Assembly: GCA_029862045.1 (NCBI GenBank)
Contig: JAOTYE010000001.1
Span: 124,001 to 188,000, forward strand
Origin: Gammaproteobacteria bacterium
GTDB lineage: Bacteria; Pseudomonadota; Gammaproteobacteria; Steroidobacterales; Woeseiaceae
Reading direction: 5' to 3'
Length of the DNA stretch: 64,000 nt
Below, piece after piece: positions 1 through 9,521 of this stretch (positions within the stretch are counted from its first letter, which is position 1; each line of letters begins with the position of its first letter). The notes beneath the pieces are model-generated. The model did not search any database. It was not told the origin of the DNA and saw nothing but the letters and a program-made list of their open reading frames with translations. The position numbers were made by a program, and so were the translations under genes.

Positions 1-70
1 GCATCTGCAGACACCGATCGCCGACGCGCTGCGGACACCGTTCACGAAAAGCCAGCTTATCTATTGTTTG

Positions 71-436
71 ATGGATGCCGATTTCGAACAGACCGCGCGT
101 GCCCCGGAGAGCGACTGGCCCGAGTTTTACGCTAAGCAATTCATCGAGCGTTATGCTCAAAGCCCCGCCCCGGCCAAGGACAAGCTGGCACTCTATCATT
201 CACGCAGTTGTCCCTTCTGTGTCTTTGTCAGGTCGGCAATCGATCGGCTGGGGCTTGACGTCGAGCTTCGAGAAATTTTCGAGGACGCTCGTTATCGCGA
301 CCAACTCGTAGCAGCCCGGGGGCGCGCAACGGTGCCCGTGCTGCGGATCACTTCCCCGGACGGCGAGGAAAGGTGGATGCCCGAGTCACGGGACATCGTA
401 CGCTATCTCGAGACGATGTCTGAGCGATCAAATTAG
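71..436 (+). CDS. glutaredoxin / GST-N-like thiol protein
   Basis: Small thioredoxin-fold protein of about 121 residues. A CPFC redox motif lies at residues 47-50 in the context LYHSRSCPFC, and a TVPVL segment with the family cis-proline lies near residue 92, so a glutaredoxin or glutathione-S-transferase N-terminal domain is clear. The first ~38 residues are an acidic, helical extension not typical of a minimal glutaredoxin. The start is uncertain. ATG at 71 has no convincing Shine-Dalgarno, and the frame stays open upstream to the window edge, so the real protein could begin before the window. Probable role is glutathione-dependent disulfide or deglutathionylation chemistry in the cytoplasm; the substrate is unknown. 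The next gene is convergent. Confidence 0.75.
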   Translation: MDADFEQTARAPESDWPEFYAKQFIERYAQSPAPAKDKLALYHSRSCPFCVFVRSAIDRLGLDVELREIFEDARYRDQLVAARGRATVPVLRITSPDGEERWMPESRDIVRYLETMSERSN

Positions 437-481
437 AGGTAGCGCTAAATTCTTGTCCGTGTACGCCTCTCATCGCCTGCA

Positions 482-1768
482 TCAATAATCTGTGTTGCTT
501 TCGATTGGCATATGCCCTTCACGAAGTGGCAGTTCGGCTGCCGGTCGACTTTCTTCACACTCACCCATTCGACCAACCAATCGACCGTAACGACGCGCGA
601 GCGGTGCCGCGCTGACACCATGCAATAGCACGCTCAATGCAACAGTGATGACTGTGACCGCTAGCAGTTCGTCGCGGTGTGGCACATCAGATTCCTCCAG
701 AATAAGCAGCACAAACAGGATCGATGCAAGACCCCGCGGGCCAAACCAGCCGAGAAAAAGGTGCGACGGCAACCCCAGGCCGGACCCAAAGAGTGAAATC
801 GCGATGGGAACCATCCGAATCACCGTCAAACTCAACACGGCGTACAGAAAAACTATCGGATTCAGATGCGCAATACCTTCCGGCAATAGTGCTGCGCCAA
901 AGATCAGGAAGGTAATCAGCATCAGGAGTTGACCCTCGCTCTCCATGAACTCGAACAAGAAGGTGCAGGGATGGCGGATGCTGTGGCCGAAAACCATGCC
1001 ACCGATGAACGCCGCAATGAACCCGTTACCGCCAATCAGTTCCGCGAGAACGTAGGTCAACACGGCGAGCGACAGGATGCCGATACCCTGAAACGCCGGG
1101 CTCGTCCAGCCGCGCTCAATCGTTGTATCGAGCAATCGTGCTCCAACGTAACCAATCACGACGCCTGCGAACGGTCCGATAATGACCTGCAACAATCCAA
1201 AACGAACCCACTCACTTGCCTGCGTTGCACCTTGCGCAGTACCAGCTAGTGCCGCGAGAAGAAGAACGGCTGGCAGAGCGATCCCGTCGTTGAGTCCGCT
1301 TTCGATATTGATTGCCTGACGAATTCGAACCGGCACGGCTCTTGCGGATATCACTGATTGCCCAAGCGCAGCATCGGTTGGCGCCAGCAGTGCCGCCAAC
1401 AATGCTGCCTCCCACAATGAAAACGACGGAAACAACTGTGTGGCAACGATGGTTCCCGCCAGGATCGCCAACGGTAATCCGATGATCAACATGCGGGTGG
1501 GCAAGTTGTGGTCCAGTCGGACGCGATCAAGATCGATACGTGCGGCATCTGTGAACAACACGAGAATGAGCGTAAATTCCGCAATGACGTGGATGGCCGA
1601 GTGACCCACGTCGACGTCAGCCAGGTTCAGTCCGCCAGTCCCCACTGCGAAACCGAAACCAACGAAGACCAGGGGTGCAGTGACGATCGTTCCTCGCAGT
1701 CGACCGGAGATTAACGAGTACAGCAACAGTCCGCCGACGATGATGGCGAGTGATAGCAAGTCCATCAT
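482..1768 (-). CDS. CPA1-family Na+(K+)/H+ antiporter (NhaP-like)
   Basis: Polytopic inner-membrane protein of 428 residues with about 12 hydrophobic helices, typical of the sodium/hydrogen exchanger family. The PTDA motif in the ALLAPTDAALGQSV stretch and the NDGIALP stretch match the ion-binding unwound helices of CPA1 antiporters. The last ~40 residues are hydrophilic and probably cytoplasmic. Two adjacent ATG codons (1768 and 1765) are possible; a GGAG lies 3 nt before the first and 6 nt before the second, so 1765 may be the true start. It lies 27 nt downstream of the DapA-family gene on the same strand and may be co-transcribed, without an obvious functional link. Cation specificity cannot be read from sequence. 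Confidence 0.88.
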   Translation of the reverse strand: MMDLLSLAIIVGGLLLYSLISGRLRGTIVTAPLVFVGFGFAVGTGGLNLADVDVGHSAIHVIAEFTLILVLFTDAARIDLDRVRLDHNLPTRMLIIGLPLAILAGTIVATQLFPSFSLWEAALLAALLAPTDAALGQSVISARAVPVRIRQAINIESGLNDGIALPAVLLLAALAGTAQGATQASEWVRFGLLQVIIGPFAGVVIGYVGARLLDTTIERGWTSPAFQGIGILSLAVLTYVLAELIGGNGFIAAFIGGMVFGHSIRHPCTFLFEFMESEGQLLMLITFLIFGAALLPEGIAHLNPIVFLYAVLSLTVIRMVPIAISLFGSGLGLPSHLFLGWFGPRGLASILFVLLILEESDVPHRDELLAVTVITVALSVLLHGVSAAPLARRYGRLVGRMGECEESRPAAELPLREGHMPIESNTDY

Positions 1769-1795
1769 GGGCTCCGGTGCCGGACGCCTCCACTT

Positions 1796-2716
1796 CTATT
1801 CATCACGGGCAACAGTAAACTCGAATTCTCGCTTCAAGATCGCGGCCAATTCGCGTCCCGCCTCTGCAGACATCGCTGTCAACGGCGGGCGTACATTGGC
1901 CCATCGTGCATCGCCCGTGGCGATTGCGAGCAAGCGTTTTTGCGCGGGAATCGGGTCATAGTCCTGCATTAGCAACCGAAAGCGCTTTACCGTTTCGTGC
2001 AACACTCGAGCGGCGGCGATGTCGCCGCGCTCGTACAAGTCCACGATTCTGGCAATGTCAGCAGCGTTGATATTAGCGGTTGCGGTGATACAGCCCGGCG
2101 CACCGAGCTCGAGCGCGTCAAGCAATGGCAATTCCGATCCGGGATAGACGATCATGCCGTCGATATCAAGCAGCGCCCGGGTGTTATCCCAATCACCAGA
2201 ACTGTCCTTGATGCCGACGACCTGCTCCGGAAAGTCCGCGTGTAGTCGCGCAGCAAGTGCCGGCGGCACACCGACGATGGCGATCGGGGGAATGTGATAA
2301 AGATAGATGCGTGCATCCGGCCCGATTGCCGCGATCAATTGCTCGAAATACTGATAGAGCCCGTCGTCGGTAACGGACTTGAAATAGAACGGCGGCAAGG
2401 TCATCACGGCGGCGCAACCCATGTCGAGACAAGCGCGCGACAAACGGGCAGTATCCGCAACATTTGACAGTCCGGTTCCAGGAATCATTCCAGCCGGGTC
2501 GATGCCGCCGTCAATCAGATCCCGTATTGCTGCGATCCGTTCGTCGATGCCGACCGACAAAGCTTCGCCTGTCGTGCCGAACGGCGCGACGCCAGCGCAA
2601 CCCTGATCGAACAGCGATTTTGCATGGGCCACGTAGAGGCTCGTTGCCACCGATAGATCATCATTGAACGGTGTCAATAGCGGCGCAATTACTCCACGAA
2701 TTGTGTTTACCGGCAT
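1796..2716 (-). CDS. DapA / N-acetylneuraminate lyase family aldolase
   Basis: TIM-barrel class I aldolase of 306 residues. Visible family motifs are FGTTGEA (pyruvate carboxylate binding), YLYHIPP (catalytic Tyr) and GIKDSSGD, whose Lys would form the Schiff base with pyruvate. The start was placed at 2716 because AGGAG sits 9 nt upstream. The frame is open for 54 more codons, but that extension has no homologous character. The family includes dihydrodipicolinate synthase, sialic-acid lyase, KDG aldolase and other keto-acid lyases or dehydratases, and the substrate cannot be fixed here. There is no lysine-pathway neighbour, so a sugar-acid or keto-acid role is more likely than DapA itself. 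Confidence 0.85.
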   Translation of the reverse strand: MPVNTIRGVIAPLLTPFNDDLSVATSLYVAHAKSLFDQGCAGVAPFGTTGEALSVGIDERIAAIRDLIDGGIDPAGMIPGTGLSNVADTARLSRACLDMGCAAVMTLPPFYFKSVTDDGLYQYFEQLIAAIGPDARIYLYHIPPIAIVGVPPALAARLHADFPEQVVGIKDSSGDWDNTRALLDIDGMIVYPGSELPLLDALELGAPGCITATANINAADIARIVDLYERGDIAAARVLHETVKRFRLLMQDYDPIPAQKRLLAIATGDARWANVRPPLTAMSAEAGRELAAILKREFEFTVARDE

Positions 2717-2862
2717 CTTAGGCATCTCCTGTCGGCTGATGGTAGCGGTCCATGACAGGCATTCCAAACGAGACTCGAATTCTCGTCCTAGCACAGACGG
2801 GTTTTCGCCAATCACCGTGGGCTCGGTTATGCTAGCGTCGCACTGGCAAAGCAGCTGACAAA

Positions 2863-3837
2863 ATGAAAACCAACGCAATACGCATACACGAATTCGGCGG
2901 GCCGGAAGTTCTCACGTGGGAAGACGTCGACCTTGCCGATCCCGCAGAGGGCGAAGCACAGATCCGGCACACGGCGATCGGACTGAATCTGATCGACACG
3001 TATCATCGCACCGGGCTGTATCCGATGGATCTGCCGACCGGCCTTGGCAGCGAAGCCGCAGGTGTCATCGAGACGGTCGGAGCTGGCGTTACCGATGTGG
3101 CAGTGGGCGATAGAGTCGTCTACACCGGCAGACCAGCGGACGCTTACTCGGAGCGGCGCAATTTCGATGCATCGCGTCTTGTGCACATACCCGACAAACT
3201 ATCCGACAAAGTCGCCGCGGCCATTTTACTGAAGGGCCTGACCGCATGGTATCTGCTGCGGCGCAGTTACCGCGTGCAAAAGGACGACCCCATTCTTCTT
3301 TATGCGGCAGCCGGCGGCGTTGGCTCGCTTGCCAGCCAATGGGCACAGCAGCTGGGTGCCACGGTCATCGGAGTTGTCAGTACGAACGACAAGGCGGAGT
3401 TGGCGCGATCGCAGGGCTGCGACCACATCATCATGGCGGATGAGGACATAGCCGCGAGCGTCAAAGAGCTAACTGCAGGCCGGGGCGTTGCAGCCGTTTA
3501 CGATTCGGTCGGCCGGGATACATTCATGGCGTCGCTCGACTCCCTGCGGCCGCATGGCACGATGGTTACATTCGGCAACGCATCGGGTCCGGTGGAACCA
3601 TTCGCCCCGTCGGAGCTCGCAAAACGTGGTTCACTGTACGTGACACGACCGATTCTGTACGACTTCATCGGTTCGCGGGAACAATTGCTGAGTGCCTGCG
3701 ACGAGCTGTTCGAGTTCGTTAGCAGCGCCAACGTCGAAGTGCGCATCGGCCAAACCTACGCGCTCAAGGATGCGGCGCGGGCGCATCAGGATATCGAGGC
3801 GCGCAAGACGACCGGGTCCACTGTTTTGCTGCCGTAG
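2863..3837 (+). CDS. qor: NAD(P)H:quinone oxidoreductase, zinc-independent MDR family
   Basis: Medium-chain dehydrogenase/reductase of 324 residues. The N-terminal GroES-like half has GLNLIDTYHRTGLY, characteristic of the quinone oxidoreductase branch. The Rossmann half carries the nucleotide motif AAAGGVGSLASQWA near residue 150. The zinc-ligand cysteines of alcohol dehydrogenases are absent. It should reduce quinones or enones with NADPH in the cytoplasm. It is divergent from the DapA-family gene and convergent with the TPR gene, only 14 nt apart, so it is probably monocistronic. Start ATG at 2863. Confidence 0.9.
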   Translation: MKTNAIRIHEFGGPEVLTWEDVDLADPAEGEAQIRHTAIGLNLIDTYHRTGLYPMDLPTGLGSEAAGVIETVGAGVTDVAVGDRVVYTGRPADAYSERRNFDASRLVHIPDKLSDKVAAAILLKGLTAWYLLRRSYRVQKDDPILLYAAAGGVGSLASQWAQQLGATVIGVVSTNDKAELARSQGCDHIIMADEDIAASVKELTAGRGVAAVYDSVGRDTFMASLDSLRPHGTMVTFGNASGPVEPFAPSELAKRGSLYVTRPILYDFIGSREQLLSACDELFEFVSSANVEVRIGQTYALKDAARAHQDIEARKTTGSTVLLP

Positions 3838-3851
3838 GTCTATTCTTGAAA

Positions 3852-5459
3852 TTAATGGTCGGTAGTTGAGCTGGCCGCCTGTTCTAATTCTTCGACGTGG
3901 CGTAACAATTCCGCGTAACGAGTGTCCTCGCGAAGGCTCGCAAGGTCCTCATCATTGCGCATCCAGGCGACGCTGACTGCGCCATGCTCGACGGCCCTTT
4001 CGAGATAATCGAGCGCCTTGTCCTTTTCGCCCAGTGTCGCGAGGTTGCAGGCCACGTTGTAGAAAACAACGGGGTCGTCCGGTGCCATTTCAATGGCACG
4101 ATGTAGCCAGCGCTTGGCCCGATCTGTATCGCCCAGTACAACCAGCGTTCCGGCTCCCAGATGATAGGCGCGCGCATCGTCCGGATTCCATTTGAGATGC
4201 CCTTCGACTACGGCTACAGCCTCCTGCGCTTCCTCGATGGCATCGTCAATACGTCCCATGCCGCGCAAGATTTGTACACGCAAACACCGTGATTGATAGT
4301 CCGTCGGATCGACGTCAGCCGCCTTTTTAAACAGCTCCGCCGCCATATCCATGTCGCCGCGATGAAACCGCGTCCGAGCATAGTAATAGTAAGCCTCAAA
4401 AAGACAGGGGTTCAGGTCAATCGCCTTTTTGAACTCTTCCTCGGCCCCGTCGTACTCCTCGCATACCAGGCACGCGAGTCCCCGCGACGCATGTGCTTCG
4501 GCAAGATCCGGGCTCAATTCCAGCGCACGCTTGCTCGCCCTGTTCGCTTCCTCACGATAACTGGCTTGCGGATCTACATACATGACCAGGAACGAGTGGC
4601 AATCAGCGTAGCCAGCCCAGGCAAGCGCGAACTCCGAATCGATCTTGATGGCCTCACGAAACATCTGCCGCGCGTGCTCGATATCCATTTTGCGGAAGCG
4701 CTTGAAGAACTGCCGGCCGCGCAAGTAGTACTCGTATGCGCTTACGTCGGTACTCGATGTTGTCTTGATCGCCGATTGTTCGCTCGGCGTAAGCGTCTCG
4801 AGCAGCGATTCGGCAATACATGTCGCGATCTCATCCTGAATCGTAAATACGTCCTCCACTTCCGCATCAAAGCTCTTGGACCAGAGATGATAGCCGTCGG
4901 AAACTTTGACGAGCTGTGCCGTAACCCGCAATCGGTTTTGGGACTTGCGTACGCTGCCCTCCAGAATCGACTCAACCCCAAGCTCGCTGCCGATGTCGCG
5001 CACATCGCCGGCTCCTGACTTGTACTGAAACGAAGATGTTCGAGCCGCAACATTCAGTTGCCGGATCTTGGCAAGTGCATTGAGAATCTCTTCAGCGACG
5101 CCTTCGCAGAAGTAGCCCTGATCTTTTTCGGGACTCATGTCGACAAATGGCAAAACCGCTATCGAGGGCCGCGCAGCCGTGTCTTTGGCCAATGGCGATG
5201 TTGCGCTATCCCGTCGAATACCCGTCGGCGTAATATCGAATACCCAGGCAAGCACAACGGCGACCGGAAACCCGAGTATGACCACTACGATCAGGCCGAC
5301 CATCACCCAGTTCGGCAGACCCAGAGGACCAAATGTTATTTCGCCGATTTGCAGCACTATAAACGCGACAACGGCGTAGCCTGCGATGATCGGATAGACC
5401 CTGCGGCGCTTTAGTTCGGCGGATAACTCAGACCACGAGTTGAACGGAAGAATTTTCAT
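3852..5459 (-). CDS. membrane-anchored FlgO/TolB-N-like domain TPR protein
   Basis: About 535 residues. Two transmembrane helices (roughly residues 22-42 and 48-70) follow a short charged N-terminus. After a linker, the domain starting SIAVLPFVDMSPEKDQGYF and continuing through ESILEGSVRKS is the FlgO-like / adenylate-cyclase-associated module common in gammaproteobacteria. The C-terminal half is a series of tetratricopeptide repeats (about residues 240-520). No cyclase or kinase domain is present. The start is set at 5459, whose ATG overlaps the TGA of the upstream Lrp gene (ATGA), implying translational coupling. A scaffold or sensory role at the inner membrane is an inference; the substrate is unknown. 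Confidence 0.82.
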   Translation of the reverse strand: MKILPFNSWSELSAELKRRRVYPIIAGYAVVAFIVLQIGEITFGPLGLPNWVMVGLIVVVILGFPVAVVLAWVFDITPTGIRRDSATSPLAKDTAARPSIAVLPFVDMSPEKDQGYFCEGVAEEILNALAKIRQLNVAARTSSFQYKSGAGDVRDIGSELGVESILEGSVRKSQNRLRVTAQLVKVSDGYHLWSKSFDAEVEDVFTIQDEIATCIAESLLETLTPSEQSAIKTTSSTDVSAYEYYLRGRQFFKRFRKMDIEHARQMFREAIKIDSEFALAWAGYADCHSFLVMYVDPQASYREEANRASKRALELSPDLAEAHASRGLACLVCEEYDGAEEEFKKAIDLNPCLFEAYYYYARTRFHRGDMDMAAELFKKAADVDPTDYQSRCLRVQILRGMGRIDDAIEEAQEAVAVVEGHLKWNPDDARAYHLGAGTLVVLGDTDRAKRWLHRAIEMAPDDPVVFYNVACNLATLGEKDKALDYLERAVEHGAVSVAWMRNDEDLASLREDTRYAELLRHVEELEQAASSTTDH

Positions 5460-5920
5460 TTGAATGGCAGCGCGGTATCGGCCTTGATCTCCTTTAAGAC
5501 GATGTTCGATCGTACTTGCGAAACACCCGGCAATTTGAATATGAATTCGTCGAGGAACGCATTGTAGGCGTCGATATCTTCGACAACCACTCGCAGATGA
5601 AAATCCGCCTCGCCGCTCGTGGCAAAACATTCGAGCACTTCGGGATGCAGCAACACCTCGCGAATGAAATGCTCGACATGCGTTTGCTCATGACGCGCCA
5701 GTGACACATGTACCATCGACGCAAACCCGAAGCCGGCTTTTTTCGGGTTCACGATGACAGCGTAGCGATCGATGATGCCGGCTTCTTCGAGGCTTTTGAC
5801 GCGGCGCCAGGTTGCCGAGCTCGACATGCCGACTTTGTCCGCCAACTCCTGCATCGTCAGACGGCTGTCGCGCTGCAGCTCCGCGAGAATGTGCCGGTCG
5901 TTCTTCGATAGACTGTCGAT
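5456..5920 (-). CDS. Lrp/AsnC-family transcriptional regulator (start codon problematic)
   Basis: DNA-binding regulator with an N-terminal winged helix-turn-helix (TMQELADKVGMSSSATWRRV) and a C-terminal RAM ligand-binding domain. The first in-frame ATG (5854) would remove helix 1. However, the frame stays open upstream and encodes IDSLSKNDRHILAELQRDSR, which aligns with the N-terminus of the paralogue at 56533-56994. No ATG, GTG or TTG lies in that upstream stretch. A GAGG at 5929-5932 sits 8 nt before an in-frame ATC at 5920, used here as a tentative start (154 residues); a frameshift or sequencing error is the alternative. It is divergent from the indolepyruvate oxidoreductase gene and coupled to the TPR gene, so it probably controls aromatic or branched amino-acid catabolism. 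Confidence 0.8.
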   Translation of the reverse strand: MDSLSKNDRHILAELQRDSRLTMQELADKVGMSSSATWRRVKSLEEAGIIDRYAVIVNPKKAGFGFASMVHVSLARHEQTHVEHFIREVLLHPEVLECFATSGEADFHLRVVVEDIDAYNAFLDEFIFKLPGVSQVRSNIVLKEIKADTALPFK

Positions 5921-6071
5921 TTCCGTATCCTCGAAAGGTCGGCATAGTTTGCCATTTTTTCTATGTTTTTGGGACCATTTCTCTTTTTTTCATCTAATAA
6001 CGGGATAATCGGGGACCTGTTCACGCCCGTTTTCTGCGACACTGGCGCGTCCCGGCACCTACGGAGCCCCG

Positions 6072-9000
6072 ATGGCGAGCCCAGCCTCTTCCCTGCACCG
6101 TCCCGATTATCCGCTCGATAATTACGAGCTACTTGACCGCTACCGTCGCGAATCCGGCCGGGTTTTCCTGACCGGCACGCAGGCACTTGTGCGCATCCCG
6201 CTGATGCAGCGCACGATGGACCGCGCCGCCGGGCTCAACACGGCCGGCTTTATCGCCGGCTACCGTGGCTCACCGCTCGGTGCCTACGACCTGGAGTTGT
6301 GGCGCGCGAAAATGTTTCTCGAGGAAAACAACATCGAGTTCCTGCCGGCCGTGAATGAAGACCTCGCGGCAACTGCGATACTCGGCTCGCAACAAGTCGA
6401 GACCGATCCGTACAAGACGCTCGACAGCGTATTCGGTATTTGGTACGGCAAAGGGCCAGGTGTTGATCGCGCCGGCGATGCGCTCAAGCATGGCAACGCC
6501 TACGGCAGTTCGCCAACCGGCGGTGTGCTCGTCGTCGCCGGTGACGATCACGGTTGCGTATCGTCCTCGATGCCGCATCAGTCTGATGTCGCGTTTCTGA
6601 CATTTGTCATGCCGCACCTGAACCCGGCGAATGTCGCCGAGTACCTCGAATTCGGTTTGTACGGCATCGCCTTGTCGCGTTTTTCCGGCATGTGGGTCGG
6701 CTTCAAAGCGATTTCCGAAACGGTCGAGTCGGCAATGTCGATCGAGTTGCCTCCGTATCCGCAATTCATCATGCCCGAATTCGAGATTCCGCCGGGCGGG
6801 CTGCATTACCGTTGGCCCGATCTGCCTGGACCGCAGATCGAAGAACGCCTGGAGGCCAAGAAAGCTGCGACACTCGCATTCGCGGCCGCGAATCCGATCG
6901 ACCGCAAGATTTTCGACATACCCAATGCACGCTACGGCATAGTCACGACCGGCAAGGCGCACCTCGACCTGATGGAAGCGCTGCGCATGCTCGGGATCGA
7001 TAGCAAAGAAGCGCAGCGCATTGGTCTGGATGTGTACAAGGTCGGCATGGTCTGGCCGCTCGAGCAAGACGGCGCACTCGAGTTCGTGCAGGGCAAGCGC
7101 GAGGTCCTCGTCATCGAGGAGAAGCGCGGCATCATCGAGAGCCAGTTCAAAGAATACTTTTATGATTACCCGGGCAGAAAACCGAAACGCATGGTGGGCA
7201 AAGAAGATGGCAAGGGAGAGCGGCTCGTGCCCTGGGTCGGCGAACTTTCCCCTATCCAGCTTGCGAAGATCGTAGCGCGGCGCCTGGATGCCGAGTTCAC
7301 CGGCCTGAACCTGACGGCGCGCGCTGACAAGCTTGCCAATGGCCACTCAAACGTGATCGAAATCGAAGGCGCAACGCGGATGCCATACTTTTGTTCGGGC
7401 TGCCCGCACAACACATCGACGCGCCTGCCGGAAGGATCCAGCGCATTGGCCGGCATCGGTTGCCACTTCATGGCGAACTGGATGGACCGCGATACCGAGG
7501 GGCTGATCCAGATGGGCGGCGAAGGCGTTAACTGGATCACGCGTTCGAAGTTCAATGGCAACCGGCATATCTTCCAGAACCTCGGCGACGGGACCTTCTA
7601 CCACTCCGGTTCGATGGCGATACGCCAGGCAGTCGCTGCCGGCACCAATATCACGTTCAAGATCCTGTTTAACGATGCGGTTGCGATGACGGGTGGCCAG
7701 CCCGTTGACGGGCCAATATCCGCAGCGTCTATCGCGAATTCGGTACGCGCTGAAGGTATCGAGCGTATCGCTATCGTGTCCGACGAGCCCGAACAATTCA
7801 GAGTCGCAGATTTCCCGCCGGACGCGACATTTTCGCACCGCCGCGATCTGGATACCGTCCAACGTGAGCTGCGCGACATCCCGGGCGTGACCGTCCTTAT
7901 CTATGCGCAGACCTGCGCAACCGAGAAACGCCGGCGCCGCAAGAGGGGCCTGCTCGAAGACCCCAACAAGTTCGTCGTCATCAACGAGCTTGTGTGCGAA
8001 GGCTGCGGCGACTGCTCAGTTGAATCTAACTGCCTGTCAGTTGTGCCGAAGGAAACGCCGTTCGGCCGCAAGCGGCAGATCGATCAGAACAACTGCAACA
8101 AGGATTACTCCTGCGTTAACGGCTTTTGTCCGAGCTTCGTCACCGTAGAGGGTGGTGAACTCAAGCGACGCGAGGGCATGAGCCTGGACGACGAGTTTCA
8201 GCAACTGACCGAGTCTCTGCCAGAACCCGCGATTTGCGCGATCGACGATTGCTACGATCTGTTGGTCACGGGCGTGGGTGGCACCGGTGTCGTCACGATC
8301 GGGCAACTGATCACGATGGCTGGGCACCTCGAAGGAAAAGGCGCGAGTGTGCTCGACTTCACGGGCTTTGCGCAAAAGTTCGGCGCGGTATTGAGCTATA
8401 TCCGACTCGCGGATGAATCTGCAAGCATCAACCAGGTGCGTATCGAGCCCGCGCGGGCCGACGCATTGATCGGTTGCGACCTGGTCGTCAGTTCTTCGCC
8501 CAAAGCATCGCTGACCTATCAAACCGGACACACACGAGCGCTCGTGAATACGGCCGAAATGTCGACTGGCGACTTCGTCAAGCATCGCGATGCAAACCTC
8601 AAGGCAGACGATCGCGTGGCGGCGATTCGATGCGCTGTCGGCGAGGACAATCTCTCGACGCTAAACGCGAATGACCTTGCCGAGAAGATCGTCGGCAACA
8701 CGATCTACGCTAACGTCATGATGCTCGGCTGCGCCTGGCAACGAGGACTTGTACCCGTCTCGCTTGAATCATTGCTGCGTGCCATCGAGCTAAATGCGGT
8801 TGCAGTAGAGAAGAACAAACAGGCGTTTACGTGGGGCCGCATCGCGGCAGCGAATCCGGAGCGCCTGCATCGCCTCGTATATGATGCATTGACCAAAGAT
8901 GAGAATCTCGACGAGATCATCGCACGCCGCGCCGAGTTTCTCGTCGGGTATCAGAATCAGGCGCTGGCTGATCGTTACATTGAACTCGTACAACGCGTGC

Positions 9001-9521
9001 GTGATGCTGAAGGAAGTAATGATGAGCTTGCCGAAGCAGCGGCAAGAAGCTACTTCAAGTTGCTCAGCTACAAGGACGAGTACGAAGTTGCGAGACTGCA
9101 CACGCAGACGGGGTTTCTGGAGTCCGTGCGCCGCGACTATGGCGACAAGGCAAAACTCCGGTTCCATCTCGCGCCGCCCGTTCTCAACGGCCGGAGAGAC
9201 GCACGAGGCCGGCCGCGGAAGAAGGAATTCGGCGCGTGGATTGTCCCTGCATTTCATGTCCTCGCCAGGATGCGAGGGTTGCGCGGAACCTGGCTCGATG
9301 TTTTCGGTATAACGGCCGAGCGCCGTATGGAACGTGCCCTGATCACCGAGTTTGAAGCTCTGATAGATACGGCACTCCCGAGGCTGGATGCGCAGACTAT
9401 CGATCAACTGCGCAATAATGTCGCTCTTTACATGGACATTCGGGGTTATGGTCCGGTCAAGGAACAGGCCGTCAACGATATGCGGATGACTCGTGTCACA
9501 GACCTGACAGGCGCTCAATAG
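6072..9521 (+). CDS. indolepyruvate:ferredoxin oxidoreductase, fused alpha-beta type
   Basis: Single-chain 2-oxoacid:ferredoxin oxidoreductase of 1149 residues. It would oxidatively decarboxylate aryl (or branched-chain) pyruvates to acyl-CoA with TPP and Fe-S centres. The N-terminal pyrimidine-binding domain begins near LTGTQALVRIPLMQ. A TPP-binding part includes the GCPHNTST segment near residue 443. Cysteine clusters CEGCGDC (near 641) and CNKDYSCVNGFC (near 676) supply Fe-S ligands. The gamma/IorB-like Rossmann part starts at VTGVGGTGVVTIGQL (near 733). Large fused enzymes of this type are common in aerobic proteobacteria. It is divergent from an Lrp regulator, as expected for an amino-acid catabolic gene. 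Its 3' end overlaps the convergent YfcC-like gene by 7 nt. Confidence 0.92.
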   Translation: MASPASSLHRPDYPLDNYELLDRYRRESGRVFLTGTQALVRIPLMQRTMDRAAGLNTAGFIAGYRGSPLGAYDLELWRAKMFLEENNIEFLPAVNEDLAATAILGSQQVETDPYKTLDSVFGIWYGKGPGVDRAGDALKHGNAYGSSPTGGVLVVAGDDHGCVSSSMPHQSDVAFLTFVMPHLNPANVAEYLEFGLYGIALSRFSGMWVGFKAISETVESAMSIELPPYPQFIMPEFEIPPGGLHYRWPDLPGPQIEERLEAKKAATLAFAAANPIDRKIFDIPNARYGIVTTGKAHLDLMEALRMLGIDSKEAQRIGLDVYKVGMVWPLEQDGALEFVQGKREVLVIEEKRGIIESQFKEYFYDYPGRKPKRMVGKEDGKGERLVPWVGELSPIQLAKIVARRLDAEFTGLNLTARADKLANGHSNVIEIEGATRMPYFCSGCPHNTSTRLPEGSSALAGIGCHFMANWMDRDTEGLIQMGGEGVNWITRSKFNGNRHIFQNLGDGTFYHSGSMAIRQAVAAGTNITFKILFNDAVAMTGGQPVDGPISAASIANSVRAEGIERIAIVSDEPEQFRVADFPPDATFSHRRDLDTVQRELRDIPGVTVLIYAQTCATEKRRRRKRGLLEDPNKFVVINELVCEGCGDCSVESNCLSVVPKETPFGRKRQIDQNNCNKDYSCVNGFCPSFVTVEGGELKRREGMSLDDEFQQLTESLPEPAICAIDDCYDLLVTGVGGTGVVTIGQLITMAGHLEGKGASVLDFTGFAQKFGAVLSYIRLADESASINQVRIEPARADALIGCDLVVSSSPKASLTYQTGHTRALVNTAEMSTGDFVKHRDANLKADDRVAAIRCAVGEDNLSTLNANDLAEKIVGNTIYANVMMLGCAWQRGLVPVSLESLLRAIELNAVAVEKNKQAFTWGRIAAANPERLHRLVYDALTKDENLDEIIARRAEFLVGYQNQALADRYIELVQRVRDAEGSNDELAEAAARSYFKLLSYKDEYEVARLHTQTGFLESVRRDYGDKAKLRFHLAPPVLNGRRDARGRPRKKEFGAWIVPAFHVLARMRGLRGTWLDVFGITAERRMERALITEFEALIDTALPRLDAQTIDQLRNNVALYMDIRGYGPVKEQAVNDMRMTRVTDLTGAQ

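Noticed and set aside
6270..7346. Long antisense open frame (358 codons) inside the indolepyruvate oxidoreductase gene
   Set aside because: The plus-strand frame has strong family motifs throughout; the antisense frame has no motif or ribosome-binding site and reflects codon-position bias in GC-rich coding DNA.
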